From positions 1-35,880 of the forward strand of contig JAMCWX010000028.1 in NCBI GenBank assembly GCA_023480885.1: 35,880 nt of DNA. The letters are read 5' to 3'. The notes under the pieces were generated by a model. It worked only from the letters and a program-made list of their open reading frames with translations. It was not told the origin of the DNA and searched no databases. Shown in pieces: positions 23,445-33,345 of the stretch; within the stretch, counting starts at the first letter, position 1, and each line of letters begins with the position of its first letter. Source of the stretch: Chloroflexota bacterium (GTDB lineage: Bacteria; Chloroflexota; UBA6077; FW602-bin22; JACPRP01). The position numbers were made by a program, and so were the translations under genes.

Positions 23445-24191
23445 CTACATGGCCAGTCCACCGTCGATCGGAATGACCTGGCCGGTGATGTACGCTGCGC
23501 GGTCTGAAGCCAGAAAGGCGATTAACTCGGCAACCTCCTCAGCTTTGCCGAAGCGCTCGAGAGGAATTTGCTTGATCAAGCTATCCTTAGTATCCCGCGA
23601 AAGGCCGCTGGTTATGTCCGTCGCGATGAATCCTGGCGCAACGGCATTGGCTGTAATGCCGCGCGACGCGAACTCTCGGGCAACGGTCTTGGTGAAGGCG
23701 ATCAGCCCAGCTTTCGCCGAAGAATAGTTTGCCTGTCCCGGGTTGCCGAGTATGCCTGAGACGGACGACACGTTTACGATTCGTCCCCAGCGCTGCTTCA
23801 TCATATAGCGAACCACTGCCTTGGTGCACGTAAAGGCGCTCTTCAAATTGGTGTTCAGCACCGCGTCCCAGTCGGCTTCGGACATGCGGAGCAGCAGCGT
23901 ATCGCGGATGATGCCGGCATTGTTCACGAGGATGTCGATCTTGCCAAAGGATTCGACAAGGCTGGCGACCATCGCCTGAACGGCCTCAGGCGAGCTAACG
24001 TCACCAGGCAGCGTGATAGCTTGTCCGCCGCGGCTTCGAATGGTCTCTACGACTTCCGCGGCTGCGTTTGGGCTGGAGTTGTAGTTTACGCCAACGCGCG
24101 CTCCTGCCTCAGCCAGTCTGATGGCAGTGGCACGCCCGATGCCTCGCGATGCCCCTGTCACGAGGGCAACATGATCTTGCAACTCTCCCAA
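23445..24191 (-). CDS. fabG: 3-oxoacyl-ACP reductase
   Basis: The 248-residue short-chain dehydrogenase reduces 3-ketoacyl-ACP with NADPH. Motifs are the cofactor loop TGASRGIG (12-19), NNAGI (90-94), Ser143 in NVSSVSG, and the Tyr156/Lys160 pair in YSSAK, followed by the C-terminal ITGQVIPIDGGLAM typical of FabG. A TTG start (24189-24191) is used, preceded by GAGGAGGAA with suitable spacing. It lies 20 bases after fabH in the fab operon. Confidence 0.95.
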   Translation of the reverse strand: MGELQDHVALVTGASRGIGRATAIRLAEAGARVGVNYNSSPNAAAEVVETIRSRGGQAITLPGDVSSPEAVQAMVASLVESFGKIDILVNNAGIIRDTLLLRMSEADWDAVLNTNLKSAFTCTKAVVRYMMKQRWGRIVNVSSVSGILGNPGQANYSSAKAGLIAFTKTVAREFASRGITANAVAPGFIATDITSGLSRDTKDSLIKQIPLERFGKAEEVAELIAFLASDRAAYITGQVIPIDGGLAM

Positions 24192-24211
24192 TCAACTTCC
24201 TCCTCTTCGAT

Positions 24212-25315
24212 TCATCGCGGGATCTTCCTGCCAGTGCGGCGAGCCAGCGATTTCGCTGCTGCTTCCTGTCCACGGAATCTGTGCAGGATCGCCTTCCACC
24301 AGGGAAGGCGTGGCGCCACAGCCGGAACTCCCCACCGGATCACGGTAGCGGCCCAGGTCAGTCCCGCGCCGAAGGCCACGAGCACGATGTGTTCCCCGGC
24401 CTTGACACGTCCCTGTTCGATGGCCTCGCAAAGCGCGATCGGCACCGAGGCCGCCGACGTGTTGCCATATCGTTCGACGTTCGTGAAGATCTTCTCGATC
24501 GGTACCTTGAGCGACTTAGCCGCCGACTGAATTATGCGAATATTTGCTTGATGCGGGATGAAGAGCTCGATGTCGTCGAGGGTGAGCCCGGCATCCTTGA
24601 CGACCTGCAACGAAGCTTTGGTCATGACGTTGACCGCAAAGCGGTAGACTTCGTTGCCATTCATCTTGATATAGTGCATTCGGTTCTGCACAGTCTCCAG
24701 TGAGGCCGGATGGCGTGCTCCCCCGCCAGGTATCCAGAGCAAATGGGCGCCTGAGCCGTCAGAGCCAAGCGAGCTGGATAGAACTCCGGTTACGTCCTCT
24801 GTGGCGCGCAGAACGACCGCGCCAGCGCCGTCGCCAAACAAGACGGAAGTGCCACGGTCGGTATAGTCGAGGATTCGCGACATCGTATCTGTGCCGATAA
24901 CGAGGACGTTTTGGTGCGAGCCTCCCGCGATGAGGCCGCTGCCGACGGAGAGCGCATAGACAAAGCCAGAACAGGCCGCGTTGATATCCATGGCACCGGC
25001 GTTGGTAGCGCCGATGGAATCTTGAATCAAGCTGGCGGTCGACGGCATCAGATGATCCGGAGTTGAAGTGGCGGCGATTATGAGGTCGATCTTATTGGGG
25101 CTCAAGTCGGCCACTTCGAGAGCAGCGAAGGCTGCCCTGCTTGCCATCGTGGCGCTGGTTTCTTTAGCTGCCGCTATTCGTCTTTCGGAGATTCCTGTAC
25201 GGGTCTTGATCCATTCATCGCTTGTGTCGAGCATCGATTCCAGATCGGAGTTAGTCAGAACTTTGCTCGGCACATGCTTGCCCCAGCCTACAATTTCGGC
25301 GTGTGTTCGCAACAT
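24212..25315 (-). CDS. fabH: 3-oxoacyl-ACP synthase III
   Basis: The 367-residue condensing enzyme starts fatty-acid chains from an acyl-CoA. The catalytic triad is visible: C115 in INAACSGF, H255 in FIPHQANIR and N285 in YGNTSAAS. Family members are about 310-340 residues; this one has a C-terminal extension of roughly 30 residues, Arg/Lys-rich (RFRGQEAAAKSLARRTGRKI), of unknown role and absent from typical FabH. It starts at ATG 25313-25315 with GGAG only a few bases away, and lies between fabF and fabG. Confidence 0.94.
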   Translation of the reverse strand: MLRTHAEIVGWGKHVPSKVLTNSDLESMLDTSDEWIKTRTGISERRIAAAKETSATMASRAAFAALEVADLSPNKIDLIIAATSTPDHLMPSTASLIQDSIGATNAGAMDINAACSGFVYALSVGSGLIAGGSHQNVLVIGTDTMSRILDYTDRGTSVLFGDGAGAVVLRATEDVTGVLSSSLGSDGSGAHLLWIPGGGARHPASLETVQNRMHYIKMNGNEVYRFAVNVMTKASLQVVKDAGLTLDDIELFIPHQANIRIIQSAAKSLKVPIEKIFTNVERYGNTSAASVPIALCEAIEQGRVKAGEHIVLVAFGAGLTWAATVIRWGVPAVAPRLPWWKAILHRFRGQEAAAKSLARRTGRKIPR

Positions 25316-25336
25316 TATCTCCTGCGGAGAACTTGC

Positions 25337-26587
25337 TTAAGCTTTTCCGTTGGCAAATCTCCGAAGAATTATACACGAATTATGGCCGCCGAGTCCCATT
25401 GAATTGGAAAGAGCGACGTCGATCTTGGCTGGTCGAGCGTGGTTCGGGCAGCAATCGAGATCGCACTCTGGATCGGGGTTCTCGTAATTAATGGTAGGCG
25501 GGATCACGTTGTCACGTATCGAGAGGATACACGCCAACGCTTCCACTGCGCCAGCGGCGCCCATCATATGTCCGAGTTCCGATTTGGTCGAGCTAACGAG
25601 GAGTTTGTAGGCGTGCTCGCCGAATACTCGCTTGATGGCCAGGGTTTCAAACTTGTCGTTAAGAGGCGTGCCTGTGCCGTGCGTGTTGATGTAACTGACT
25701 TCGGAGGGATCGATCTCTGCCTTTCTCAGAGCCATTCGCATTGCCCGTACGGTTCCTTCGCCGTTCTCCGCGGGTGCTGCCAGGTGGAAGGCATCCGCCG
25801 CGCAGCCATAGCCAATGACTTCAGCATATATCTTGGCGCCTCGGGCCTTCGCGTGCTCGATGTTCTCGAGGACGAGAATAGTCGCACCCTCGGACATAAC
25901 AAAGCCAGCGCGCCTGGCGTCGAAAGGTCGGCACGCCTTCTGCGGATGCTCGTTGTCGTCGGCGAGAGCGCGCATAATGATGAAGCCGGCAAGTGTGAGG
26001 GGCAGCACAGCCGAGTCCGTGCCTCCCGTAATGACTATTGGCGCATCCCCTCTCCTGATTGTTTCAGCCGCTTCGCCAATGGCATTACCACCTGTTGCGC
26101 AGGCCGAGACCACTGCCATATTGGGCCCCTTTGCACCGAGCGAGATCGCGACCTGGCCAGACGGCGTGTCTGCCAGCATCATAGGAAGGAAGAATGGACT
26201 TACGCGCCCGGGCCCACGGTCGTCCATGATCTTCTGCTGCTCCAGCATAGTGCGGATGCCGCCAGCGGCGGAACCGATGATCACACCGATGTCCTCGGCG
26301 TTTGTAGAATCGATCTCCAATCCCGCGTCTGCGATTGCCTCTCTGGCCGCCGCCACGGCGAACTGCACGCAGCGATCCATCCGTCGGGCTTCTTTGGGCT
26401 CGAAATAATCTGCTGGGTTGAAGTCCTTCACCTCGCCTGCGATCTGAACGCTGAATGGCGATGGGTCGAATTGTGTGATACGTGTTATGCCAGATCGCCC
26501 TTCCAGCAACGACGCCCAGGTTGTCTCAACGTTATTACCGAGCGGAGTGATCGCACCCAAGCCAGTGACGACGACTCGAGTCTCCAA
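25337..26587 (-). CDS. fabF: 3-oxoacyl-ACP synthase II
   Basis: The 416-residue elongating condensing enzyme shows the triad Cys163 (SACATGGNAI), His303 (INTHGTGTPLND) and His340 (KSELGHMMGAAG). It starts with TTG (26585-26587) behind AGGAGG with about 6 bases of spacing. It is first in the fabF-fabH-fabG-fabD operon. No acyl carrier protein gene lies in this cluster, although acpP is often next to these genes. The upstream region is shared with the divergent polysaccharide operon. Confidence 0.95.
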   Translation of the reverse strand: METRVVVTGLGAITPLGNNVETTWASLLEGRSGITRITQFDPSPFSVQIAGEVKDFNPADYFEPKEARRMDRCVQFAVAAAREAIADAGLEIDSTNAEDIGVIIGSAAGGIRTMLEQQKIMDDRGPGRVSPFFLPMMLADTPSGQVAISLGAKGPNMAVVSACATGGNAIGEAAETIRRGDAPIVITGGTDSAVLPLTLAGFIIMRALADDNEHPQKACRPFDARRAGFVMSEGATILVLENIEHAKARGAKIYAEVIGYGCAADAFHLAAPAENGEGTVRAMRMALRKAEIDPSEVSYINTHGTGTPLNDKFETLAIKRVFGEHAYKLLVSSTKSELGHMMGAAGAVEALACILSIRDNVIPPTINYENPDPECDLDCCPNHARPAKIDVALSNSMGLGGHNSCIILRRFANGKA

Positions 26588-26733
26588 GGCTGACCTCCTA
26601 GGTTTCTCAGAAGGATGGTTTGCTGCTTCATCAAGAGTGCTCTTGTTAATAGGAGAAACACCTGAGTCACGCGAAAGTTACGGCGGACGTTCGCAGTTTT
26701 GGGCGCTGTTGATTTTTCTGTTTGCCTGTGTTA

Positions 26734-26743
26734 AGTTATAACT
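26734..26743. promoter_or_regulatory. Palindrome between divergent fab and polysaccharide operons
   Basis: AGTTATAACT is a perfect 10-bp palindrome within TTAAGTTATAACTAA, in the 246-base divergent region. It might be a regulator site for either operon. No well-spaced promoter could be assigned on either strand here. Confidence 0.3.
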
Positions 26744-26833
26744 AATCTTTAAGCCAGGCAGGCATCCCTCGCAAACGCTTCGTAAGCATTGGGGCGAGAA
26801 CCAGGCAACTAGATAAGGAAGTGCTTCGCAGAA

Positions 26834-29800
26834 GTGACAAAGTTAGGTGCCGTTTGTGATCACATCCTCGAAGCAGGATGGCTTGCTGCTCTGGTTACCG
26901 TTCCTCTTTACTTCAACATCTACAGCAGCCGCGTCTTTGAGCCCGATAAGCTTGTAGTTCTGCGCAGCATCGTGCTCATGATGTGCGTCGCCTATCTAGT
27001 TAAGACTTTCGAACATCGAGACCCGCGGAGCGAGAGCGCATCGACCGAACGCGTAGATCTCACTTCCTTGATTCGGAAGTGGTCGACTGTCAATCCATTG
27101 GCTTTGCCAAGCATCGCCTTGGCTTGCGTGTACGTAATCGCTACTGCCGTCTCCGTCAGCCCCATTGTTAGCCTGTGGGGATCTTATCAGCGACTTCAAG
27201 GAACGTACACGTTCTTCTCGTATGTAGTATTGTTCTTCATTATTGCTCACAATCTACGGACAAAGGCACAGGTGGATCGCCTGGTGACCGTCGTTCTTCT
27301 AACCAGTTTGCCGGCTTCTCTGTATGGTATTGCTCAGAACCACCATCTGGATCCTTTGCCCTGGGGTGGGGATGTCACAATCCGCGTGGCCTCGACGATG
27401 GGCAACGCGATATTCATCGCAGCCTATCTGATTATGATTGTCCCCCTGACTCTGGCCAGGCTGGTAGAGGTTGTCTGGCGGTGGCGGAACTGGAAAGGAC
27501 CGCTCTCTGCCGATGGCCTCGGGCAGGTTATCGGTCTATCTGGACTGCTCGTGCTCTTGAACTTGATCTTGACAGCATTCGTAGTGGCAAGTATGAAAGG
27601 GCAGAACCTGTGGTGGGGTGCCCTGCCACTTGTGGCCATCTTCATAGTTACCTCGCTCGCCTTCGGCCGACTTCGGCGAAGCTATTTCGTGCTTTTGTCC
27701 GAAGGGGCTGGCTACGGACTACTGCTGTTGATTCAATTGTACACGATATTCCTGAGCCAGAGCCGTGGCCCCTGGATCGGTCTGGGTGTTGGAATGGTAG
27801 TGTTTGCTATCCTTCTGTCTGTTCGTTGGGGGTCGCGACGCATGCTGATGGCATCGTCGGGAATAATGCTGCTCCTGGCCGCTTTCGTCATCACATTCAA
27901 CATTCCAAACTCTCCTTTGACGCCCTGGAAAAGCGTGCCGTACATCGGAAGAATGGGCCAACTCCTGGAGACGGAAGATGGCACAGGAAAAGTCAGGGTG
28001 CTGATATGGGAGGGCGCGCTGAAACTAATCGCCACCCATCCTTCGATCGGGTTCAGCGAGGACCCGTTGAACGTCGTCAGACCGCTGATCGGCTACGGTC
28101 CCGAGGCCATGTACGTTGCGTACAACAAAGTTTATCCGCCAGATTTGGCTCACTACGAGGCGCGCAACGCCTCTCCAGATCGATCTCACATGGATACCCT
28201 GGACTACCTGGTGACGACAGGAGTTCTCGGCCTAGTCGCTTTCTTTGCTGTGCTATTCGTCGGTCTGAAGACAGGCTGGCAGGTTCTCCGTCGAACGAAG
28301 AACGTAGCCTACCAGGTGCTCTTGGTCGGAATTATCTCATCCGTTGTGGCTCATTTCGTTGAGACGCAGGTCGGCATTGCCATTGCCTCGACGCTGACGT
28401 ACATGTGGGCGTTCTTCGGGCTAGTCATCGCCGTGAGGCACATCGACAGCAGGAAGGAGACGGTGGAGCCGGAGCAACAGGCGGCGGCGTCTGCAGTTGC
28501 ACGCACTGGTGTTCCCAGTGCGGTGTCGGCTAAGGTGGCCACGAGGGAAAGACCAAAGCAAGCGAAGAAAGGCAAGACCGCAAAGTCGGGAGCACTTGCC
28601 AATTCCCCCGCACGACCACCTCTGTCTGCAGGAAACACAAACTGGCCTCTCGCAGCATTGTATGCTTTCACTACCATCGTAGGTCTGATTATCCTCTCGA
28701 CGTGGACTGGAAACCTGGACATCTGGCTGGCTTTCATCTTGGGGTTCTTCTGGTTTGCCATTGGCATCCTGGCTGCCGCCTTTGGTCTGGGCGCCTTGCC
28801 CAATGGCGTGACGTGGCGTCAGCAGAACTGGTGGGTTTATCTGGTGTCTGTAGTGGCGGCGGTTGTGGCCATCGTACTTAACTTGAATGTGGTTGCCGCC
28901 GATGTGTATTACAAACGTGGTTTCGCGCTTGACTCCCAACGGCAGTGGAGCCAGGCAATTCCCGCTTATCAGGAAGCCTTGAAGCTGGCGCCAGGACAGG
29001 ATTTCTACTATCTGTTTATGGGACGAGCATTTCTCGAGCTTGCCAAAGCGAGCCAAAAGCCAAGGCTCGGTCAGTCATTCGTCGCAAACGCTGAATTGGT
29101 TCGACACATCTCCGGACAGGAATTGAACCGGTTGGGCAGGGAAGATCTTCTGGAACTCAGTCGCGCTGCGCTAGAGGAAGCGCTTGCGCTCAACCCTCTC
29201 AACACCGACCACCACGCCAACCTAGCTCGCCTTTATCGTTTCTGGGGAGAGGGGGCTGATCGGCAGAAGATGGACCTGTCGATCAAGTACTATGCGCAGG
29301 CCACTGCGCTGAGCCCTCAGGCTGCCCATCTCTGGGACGAATGGGCTGAAGTATATCTGGCTAAAGGCATGCCAAACGAAGCCCTTGAGAAGGCGCAGCG
29401 TGGCGCTGAGATAGATCCTATCTACCCCCCTAGCTATGTGTACTTAGGAGATGCCTACCTTGCATTGGGGAAACTGCAGGAAGCGCTCGCTGCTCACACC
29501 AGGGCTGTGGAATTGGATCCTGCGAGCCTCAGCGATTTCCGTTTGGAGAGTCGAGTTACGGCATATCTTAACGCGGGGCTTGTAGATGGGCTATCGAGTG
29601 CTTTTGCGAAGGCGGCGCAAAGTGACCGTGGTCGCAACTCGCCACAGGTGCACAGCGCGCTTGGCTATATTCTTTCGCGGCAAGGAAAAATAAAGGAAGC
29701 CACTTCAGAGTTTCGCCTTTGGGTCCAGCTTGCGCCCAACGATTGGGTCGCCCATCGCAACCTGGCGATAGCATACGACGCCCAGGGGATGATAGACGAC

Positions 29801-29899
29801 GCGATTCGCGAGGCTTCAGAAGCGGCCAGGTTCGCTCCTCCAGACCAGCAGCAACAGCTTCAGACCTGGATTGCCGAGGTTCAAAAGAGGAAGAGGTGA
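26834..29899 (+). CDS. O-antigen ligase/polymerase-like protein with C-terminal TPRs
   Basis: This 1021-residue protein starts at GTG 26834 with a modest site (AAGGAAG) upstream. Residues 1-545 form about 12 membrane helices with the Wzy_C signature region [18 protein letters not shown] (about 305-325). A Lys/Ala-rich linker (about 550-595) precedes three more helices (about 605-685), then TPR repeats run to the end (for example [56 protein letters not shown]). Such proteins ligate or polymerise lipid-linked glycans on the outer face of the membrane, and TPRs may bind partner proteins. It leads the operon with a WecA-like transferase. Confidence 0.87.
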   Translation: MTKLGAVCDHILEAGWLAALVTVPLYFNIYSSRVFEPDKLVVLRSIVLMMCVAYLVKTFEHRDPRSESASTERVDLTSLIRKWSTVNPLALPSIALACVYVIATAVSVSPIVSLWGSYQRLQGTYTFFSYVVLFFIIAHNLRTKAQVDRLVTVVLLTSLPASLYGIAQNHHLDPLPWGGDVTIRVASTMGNAIFIAAYLIMIVPLTLARLVEVVWRWRNWKGPLSADGLGQVIGLSGLLVLLNLILTAFVVASMKGQNLWWGALPLVAIFIVTSLAFGRLRRSYFVLLSEGAGYGLLLLIQLYTIFLSQSRGPWIGLGVGMVVFAILLSVRWGSRRMLMASSGIMLLLAAFVITFNIPNSPLTPWKSVPYIGRMGQLLETEDGTGKVRVLIWEGALKLIATHPSIGFSEDPLNVVRPLIGYGPEAMYVAYNKVYPPDLAHYEARNASPDRSHMDTLDYLVTTGVLGLVAFFAVLFVGLKTGWQVLRRTKNVAYQVLLVGIISSVVAHFVETQVGIAIASTLTYMWAFFGLVIAVRHIDSRKETVEPEQQAAASAVARTGVPSAVSAKVATRERPKQAKKGKTAKSGALANSPARPPLSAGNTNWPLAALYAFTTIVGLIILSTWTGNLDIWLAFILGFFWFAIGILAAAFGLGALPNGVTWRQQNWWVYLVSVVAAVVAIVLNLNVVAADVYYKRGFALDSQRQWSQAIPAYQEALKLAPGQDFYYLFMGRAFLELAKASQKPRLGQSFVANAELVRHISGQELNRLGREDLLELSRAALEEALALNPLNTDHHANLARLYRFWGEGADRQKMDLSIKYYAQATALSPQAAHLWDEWAEVYLAKGMPNEALEKAQRGAEIDPIYPPSYVYLGDAYLALGKLQEALAAHTRAVELDPASLSDFRLESRVTAYLNAGLVDGLSSAFAKAAQSDRGRNSPQVHSALGYILSRQGKIKEATSEFRLWVQLAPNDWVAHRNLAIAYDAQGMIDDAIREASEAARFAPPDQQQQLQTWIAEVQKRKR

Positions 29900-29906
29900 T
29901 CCAGTC

Positions 29907-30923
29907 ATGATCGGCTACATCGTCATATTTGCAGTAGCGCTAGTTCTTGCCATCGGGGGCACGCCTATAGTGCGCCAGTTGGCGTTAAGAGTCGGCGTGG
30001 TCGATAATCCTGGGCCGCGAAAGCTGCACGCCAGGGCTGTGCCGCTGCTGGGGGGGCTGGCGATCTACGTATCTTTGATCATCGCGGTTATCGGCTTTGG
30101 CAACGTTTTCTACGTTCCCCAGTTAGCTAGCATATTAGCTGGCGCGACACTAGTGTCGTTTCTTGGCGTTTGGGACGATCGCTGGGGCGTGCGCCCGATT
30201 CTCAAGCTCGCGGGACAGATCGTGGCCGCTCTCATCCTGGTGTACTCTGGTGTGGGAGTGGAGTTCTTGCGCAATCCAATGCTAAACACACTGGTTTCAG
30301 TTATTTGGGTGGTGGGAATCACTAACTCGTTGAACCTGCTGGACAACATGGATGGCCTGTCTGGGGGAGTTGCGGCCATCGCCGCCAGTTTCTTTTTCCT
30401 ACTGGCTGCCGGGAGCGGACAGTTCCTTGTGGCTTCCCTCGCCGCCGCGCTGGCTGGTGCGTGCATCGGTTTTCTGAGGTATAATTTCAACCCGGCGACG
30501 ATATTCATGGGCGACACTGGCAGCCTTTTCCTGGGATACATACTTGCTGCGGTTGGAATCAAGCTGAAGTTCGAGCATCCGGATATCGTCACCTGGATGA
30601 TACCGTTGCTGGTTCTTGGCCTCCCTATATTCGACACGACGCTAGTCGTGATTTCACGTTTTCGTCGGGGACTGAATCCGTTGACGACTCCGGGAAAGGA
30701 TCACGTGTCGCACAGACTGGTTGCTCTCGGCTGGACGCACCGCGAGGCTGTGATGGCGCTGTACCTTGCTTGTGGAGTACTTGGGATGGTTGCCATGTTT
30801 CTAACCAAGGCGAGTGTGACCGAGGCGTATCTGATTGGGGGGATAGTACTGCTCGCGGCTGTTGTGGGCATTATCCGGCTTGAGCAGATATTTACGAGAA
30901 AGATTGCCTTTCAAGATACTTAG
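29907..30923 (+). CDS. WecA/TagO-like undecaprenyl-phosphate sugar-1-P transferase
   Basis: The 338-residue polytopic protein transfers a HexNAc-1-phosphate from UDP-sugar to undecaprenyl phosphate, the first step of surface glycan synthesis. Seen are [18 protein letters not shown] (33-50), the Asp pair D90/D91 (WDDRWG), [12 protein letters not shown] (140-151), [10 protein letters not shown] (202-211) and KDHVSHRL near the cytosolic end. These match the WecA/TagO subfamily better than MraY. ATG 29907 has AGAGGTGA upstream; an earlier start would overlap the previous gene. It sits 7 bases after the ligase gene and 9 before the sugar dehydrogenase. Confidence 0.92.
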   Translation: MIGYIVIFAVALVLAIGGTPIVRQLALRVGVVDNPGPRKLHARAVPLLGGLAIYVSLIIAVIGFGNVFYVPQLASILAGATLVSFLGVWDDRWGVRPILKLAGQIVAALILVYSGVGVEFLRNPMLNTLVSVIWVVGITNSLNLLDNMDGLSGGVAAIAASFFFLLAAGSGQFLVASLAAALAGACIGFLRYNFNPATIFMGDTGSLFLGYILAAVGIKLKFEHPDIVTWMIPLLVLGLPIFDTTLVVISRFRRGLNPLTTPGKDHVSHRLVALGWTHREAVMALYLACGVLGMVAMFLTKASVTEAYLIGGIVLLAAVVGIIRLEQIFTRKIAFQDT

Positions 30924-30932
30924 GAGCTGAGA

Positions 30933-32294
30933 ATGGAATTGGAGCGATCCAGTCAGATACTACGCGATCGAATCAGCAACAGGAGCGCCAAGGTCTGTGT
31001 CATCGGCCTTGGCTATGTGGGATTGCCGCTGGCGGTCGAATTCGCCAGAGCCCACCTGGAGGTTCACGGAATCGATCTGGACAACGCTAGAGTGAATGCC
31101 ATTCAGCGGGGTGAGAGCTATATCCCTGACGTGGATAGACAGGTGGTTGCCGATCTCGTGAAGGCCGGTTCGTTGAAGGCCACGTCAGATTACGACACGC
31201 TAGTCGATGCTGACGTAATTTTCATTTGCGTTCCCACTCCATTCACCGCGAACAAGTCTCCTGACATCTCATTTATCGTGGCTGCGGCGGGCGGAATCGC
31301 TCAGAGGCTTAGCCCTGGCAAGCTGGTAATATTACAGAGCACCACGCATCCAGGCACAACTGAGGAAGACGTGCTGCCAGTTCTCGAAAAGTCAGGTCTA
31401 AAGGGAGGTCGCGACTTCCACCTGGCGTTTTCTCCAGAGCGGATCAATCCTGGCGACAGGGTTCACACTGTTGCGAACACCCCCAAAGTTATTGGGGGCC
31501 TTACGCCTGTATGCTCTGAGATGGCTAGCCTGCTTTTCAGGCACATAAGCTCTGAGATACTCGTCGTGTCTTCGCCTCGTGCCGCCGAGATGTCTAAGCT
31601 GCTGGAGAATATCTTTCGGAGCGTGAATATCGCGTTAGTTAATGAGCTGGCGAAGCTGGCAGAGCGAATGAGCATAGATATCTGGGAAGTAATACAGGCA
31701 GCGTCGACGAAGCCGTTTGGTTTCATGCCATTCTATCCTGGCCCAGGATGCGGTGGGCACTGCATCCCAGTCGACCCCTATTACCTATCCTGGAAAGCCA
31801 GAGAATACGATTTCTACACCAAGTTCATCGAGCTGGCTGCTGAGGTCAACCAAAGCATGCCTTATCACGTGCTGGAGAAGGTCGGCGAAGCGCTAAATGG
31901 CAGCAAGAAATGCCTCAAGGGGGCAAAGGTGCTGGTGCTGGGCGTGGCGTTCAAGAAGGACATCGACGACGCGCGCAACTCGCCGGCTGAGAGGATCATA
32001 GAGCTACTCCTGGAGTCAGGGGCTCTCATAAGCTATAACGACCCGTTTGTGCCCGTATTCGCCATTGGGAGGGATGCTTTCCACAGACAGCATACGGAGC
32101 TGCAATCCCTGCCGTTGGACGCGGCGGTTATAGCCGAGAACGATTGCGTAGTGATCGTGGCTGCTCACAGTTCCTACGATTACCAATGGATAGTAGATAC
32201 GGCGCAACTTGTCGTGGATACCTGCAACGCAACTAAGAGTATTCACGGGGCGGCCAACAAAGTGGTTCGCCTGGGCTCTCCTCGGCAAACGTGA
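30933..32294 (+). CDS. UDP-N-acetylhexosamine 6-dehydrogenase (WbpA/WecC type)
   Basis: The 453-residue nucleotide-sugar dehydrogenase oxidises the C6 of a UDP-HexNAc to a uronate. It has the NAD site VIGLGYVGLPLA (24-35), FSPERINPGD (166-175), and the catalytic Cys277 in GCGGHCIPVDPYYLSWKA; this active-site form fits UDP-GlcNAc/ManNAc enzymes rather than UDP-glucose dehydrogenase. Start ATG 30933 has AGGAG upstream. It ends the polysaccharide operon at a perfect hairpin, which suggests the polymer contains a uronic HexNAc. The exact substrate (Glc or Man epimer) cannot be read from sequence. Confidence 0.92.
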   Translation: MELERSSQILRDRISNRSAKVCVIGLGYVGLPLAVEFARAHLEVHGIDLDNARVNAIQRGESYIPDVDRQVVADLVKAGSLKATSDYDTLVDADVIFICVPTPFTANKSPDISFIVAAAGGIAQRLSPGKLVILQSTTHPGTTEEDVLPVLEKSGLKGGRDFHLAFSPERINPGDRVHTVANTPKVIGGLTPVCSEMASLLFRHISSEILVVSSPRAAEMSKLLENIFRSVNIALVNELAKLAERMSIDIWEVIQAASTKPFGFMPFYPGPGCGGHCIPVDPYYLSWKAREYDFYTKFIELAAEVNQSMPYHVLEKVGEALNGSKKCLKGAKVLVLGVAFKKDIDDARNSPAERIIELLLESGALISYNDPFVPVFAIGRDAFHRQHTELQSLPLDAAVIAENDCVVIVAAHSSYDYQWIVDTAQLVVDTCNATKSIHGAANKVVRLGSPRQT

Positions 32295-32316
32295 AGCTGG
32301 TCAGATGACCAGCTTC
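32293..32316. terminator. 11-bp hairpin between convergent genes
   Basis: GAAGCTGGTCA (32293-32303) and TGACCAGCTTC (32306-32316) are perfectly complementary, overlapping the stop codon of the dehydrogenase. It lies between convergent genes, so it may terminate or protect both transcripts. No T-run follows. Confidence 0.55.
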
Positions 32317-32356
32317 GACAGGAGAGATCTTACGAGCTAGATTATCTATTGACGGC

Positions 32357-33175
32357 TCAATCGGCCAGTTGCTCTTCTGGCTCGAACTCTGTTTCCTCGG
32401 TGCTCTCTTCGGATTCGAACTCGCCTTCGGTTTCGAATTCGAGTTCTTCTTCGGGAAGCTCTTCCTCCTCAAGCTCGTACTTGAGCAATGTCTCCTTGAT
32501 GTATGGCCTTATGCCAGGTGCTTCTGCTACCTTCACTGGGAACGATACCTTCCCCGCCTGACCTGGGTCCTGGAACACCTCGCGGATTATGAGCCTCACG
32601 CTGCTATCTTCAAGAGACACCAGCGCCGCGGCGTAGCGATTGCCGCCCTTCATCAGGTCGATTAGACGCTGGCTGACCCGTGCCTCGACCTGACCGAGAT
32701 ACTCACCGCGAGAATTCTGCACCAGTAGCGCCCGTCCTTCCGGCCTGAGGTAAACTTGGTCGCCCACCGCCATGGTGGCGAGCTTCTCCCTTGGGGCTGG
32801 CCGCACCAGGTTGGCAACACCGGTCTTTCCCATTTCCGCTATAAACAGGTGCGGATCTATCTTCTCGGTCGTGCGCACAGGGATTTCCTCGACGGTCACA
32901 TTGCCTAGCTTTGCCAGGTTCTTCTGGGCAATGGCATTGTTCGGATCGATCTCTACTGCGCGCTGATATGCTTGCCTGGCCTCTTTGTATCGCCCTAATT
33001 CCGTGTAAGCTCGCCCGAGCCTGTTGTAAGCGTCGACATCGTTAGGGAAGAGATCGATGATGTTGCGATTGGCGCTGACTGCCTCGTCCCAGCGGCTCTG
33101 CATAGCCAAGGATATCGCCAGGTCTACCCAGTGCTTTCTGAGTTTTGACCTATCCTCCGATTGGTATTGAGCCAT
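32357..33175 (-). CDS. TPR protein with acidic C-terminal tail
   Basis: The 272-residue protein begins at ATG 33173-33175 behind GTGGAGTGG; an upstream in-frame start would add 20 Lys/Gln-rich residues without a ribosome site. Residues about 10-100 hold two to three TPR motifs (AVSANRNIIDLFPNDVDAYN; RYKEARQAYQRAVEIDPNNA). A beta-rich middle domain (VGDQVYLRPEGRALLVQNSR; RLIDLMKGGNRYAAALVSLE) follows, and the last 45 residues are mostly Glu. The acidic tail suggests a partner-binding or charge-screening role; the family is unknown. It converges on the polysaccharide operon. Confidence 0.8.
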   Translation of the reverse strand: MAQYQSEDRSKLRKHWVDLAISLAMQSRWDEAVSANRNIIDLFPNDVDAYNRLGRAYTELGRYKEARQAYQRAVEIDPNNAIAQKNLAKLGNVTVEEIPVRTTEKIDPHLFIAEMGKTGVANLVRPAPREKLATMAVGDQVYLRPEGRALLVQNSRGEYLGQVEARVSQRLIDLMKGGNRYAAALVSLEDSSVRLIIREVFQDPGQAGKVSFPVKVAEAPGIRPYIKETLLKYELEEEELPEEELEFETEGEFESEESTEETEFEPEEQLAD

Positions 33176-33206
33176 CGTCCACTCCACATCGTTTTTGTGC
33201 TGCTGC

Positions 33207-33235
33207 ATTTTACGGTTTTTGCCGTTTTTTTGCAA
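33207..33235 (-). promoter_or_regulatory. Promoter for the TPR protein
   Basis: On the minus strand TTGCAA (33230-33235) and TAAAAT (33207-33212) are 17 bases apart, in an A-rich stretch 32 bases before the ATG. Confidence 0.5.
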
Positions 33236-33345
33236 TATAGAACGCCATGCAATTTCTATGCCAGTCGGTGCCAGGGCTGGGGCGGGTGAAGTGATTGAAG
33301 CGGAAGTGTGCTGGCCTGCTGTAAGGATTATCCGGCCTGGGAGGC

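Noticed and set aside
25439-26593. Plus-strand frame of 384 codons opposite fabF
   Set aside because: It is antisense to a fully conserved condensing enzyme and has no recognisable domain or ribosome site.
27175-28362. Second plus-strand frame of 395 codons inside the O-antigen ligase gene
   Set aside because: It is an out-of-frame reading of the membrane protein, rich in Ser/Arg, with no membrane helices or motifs.
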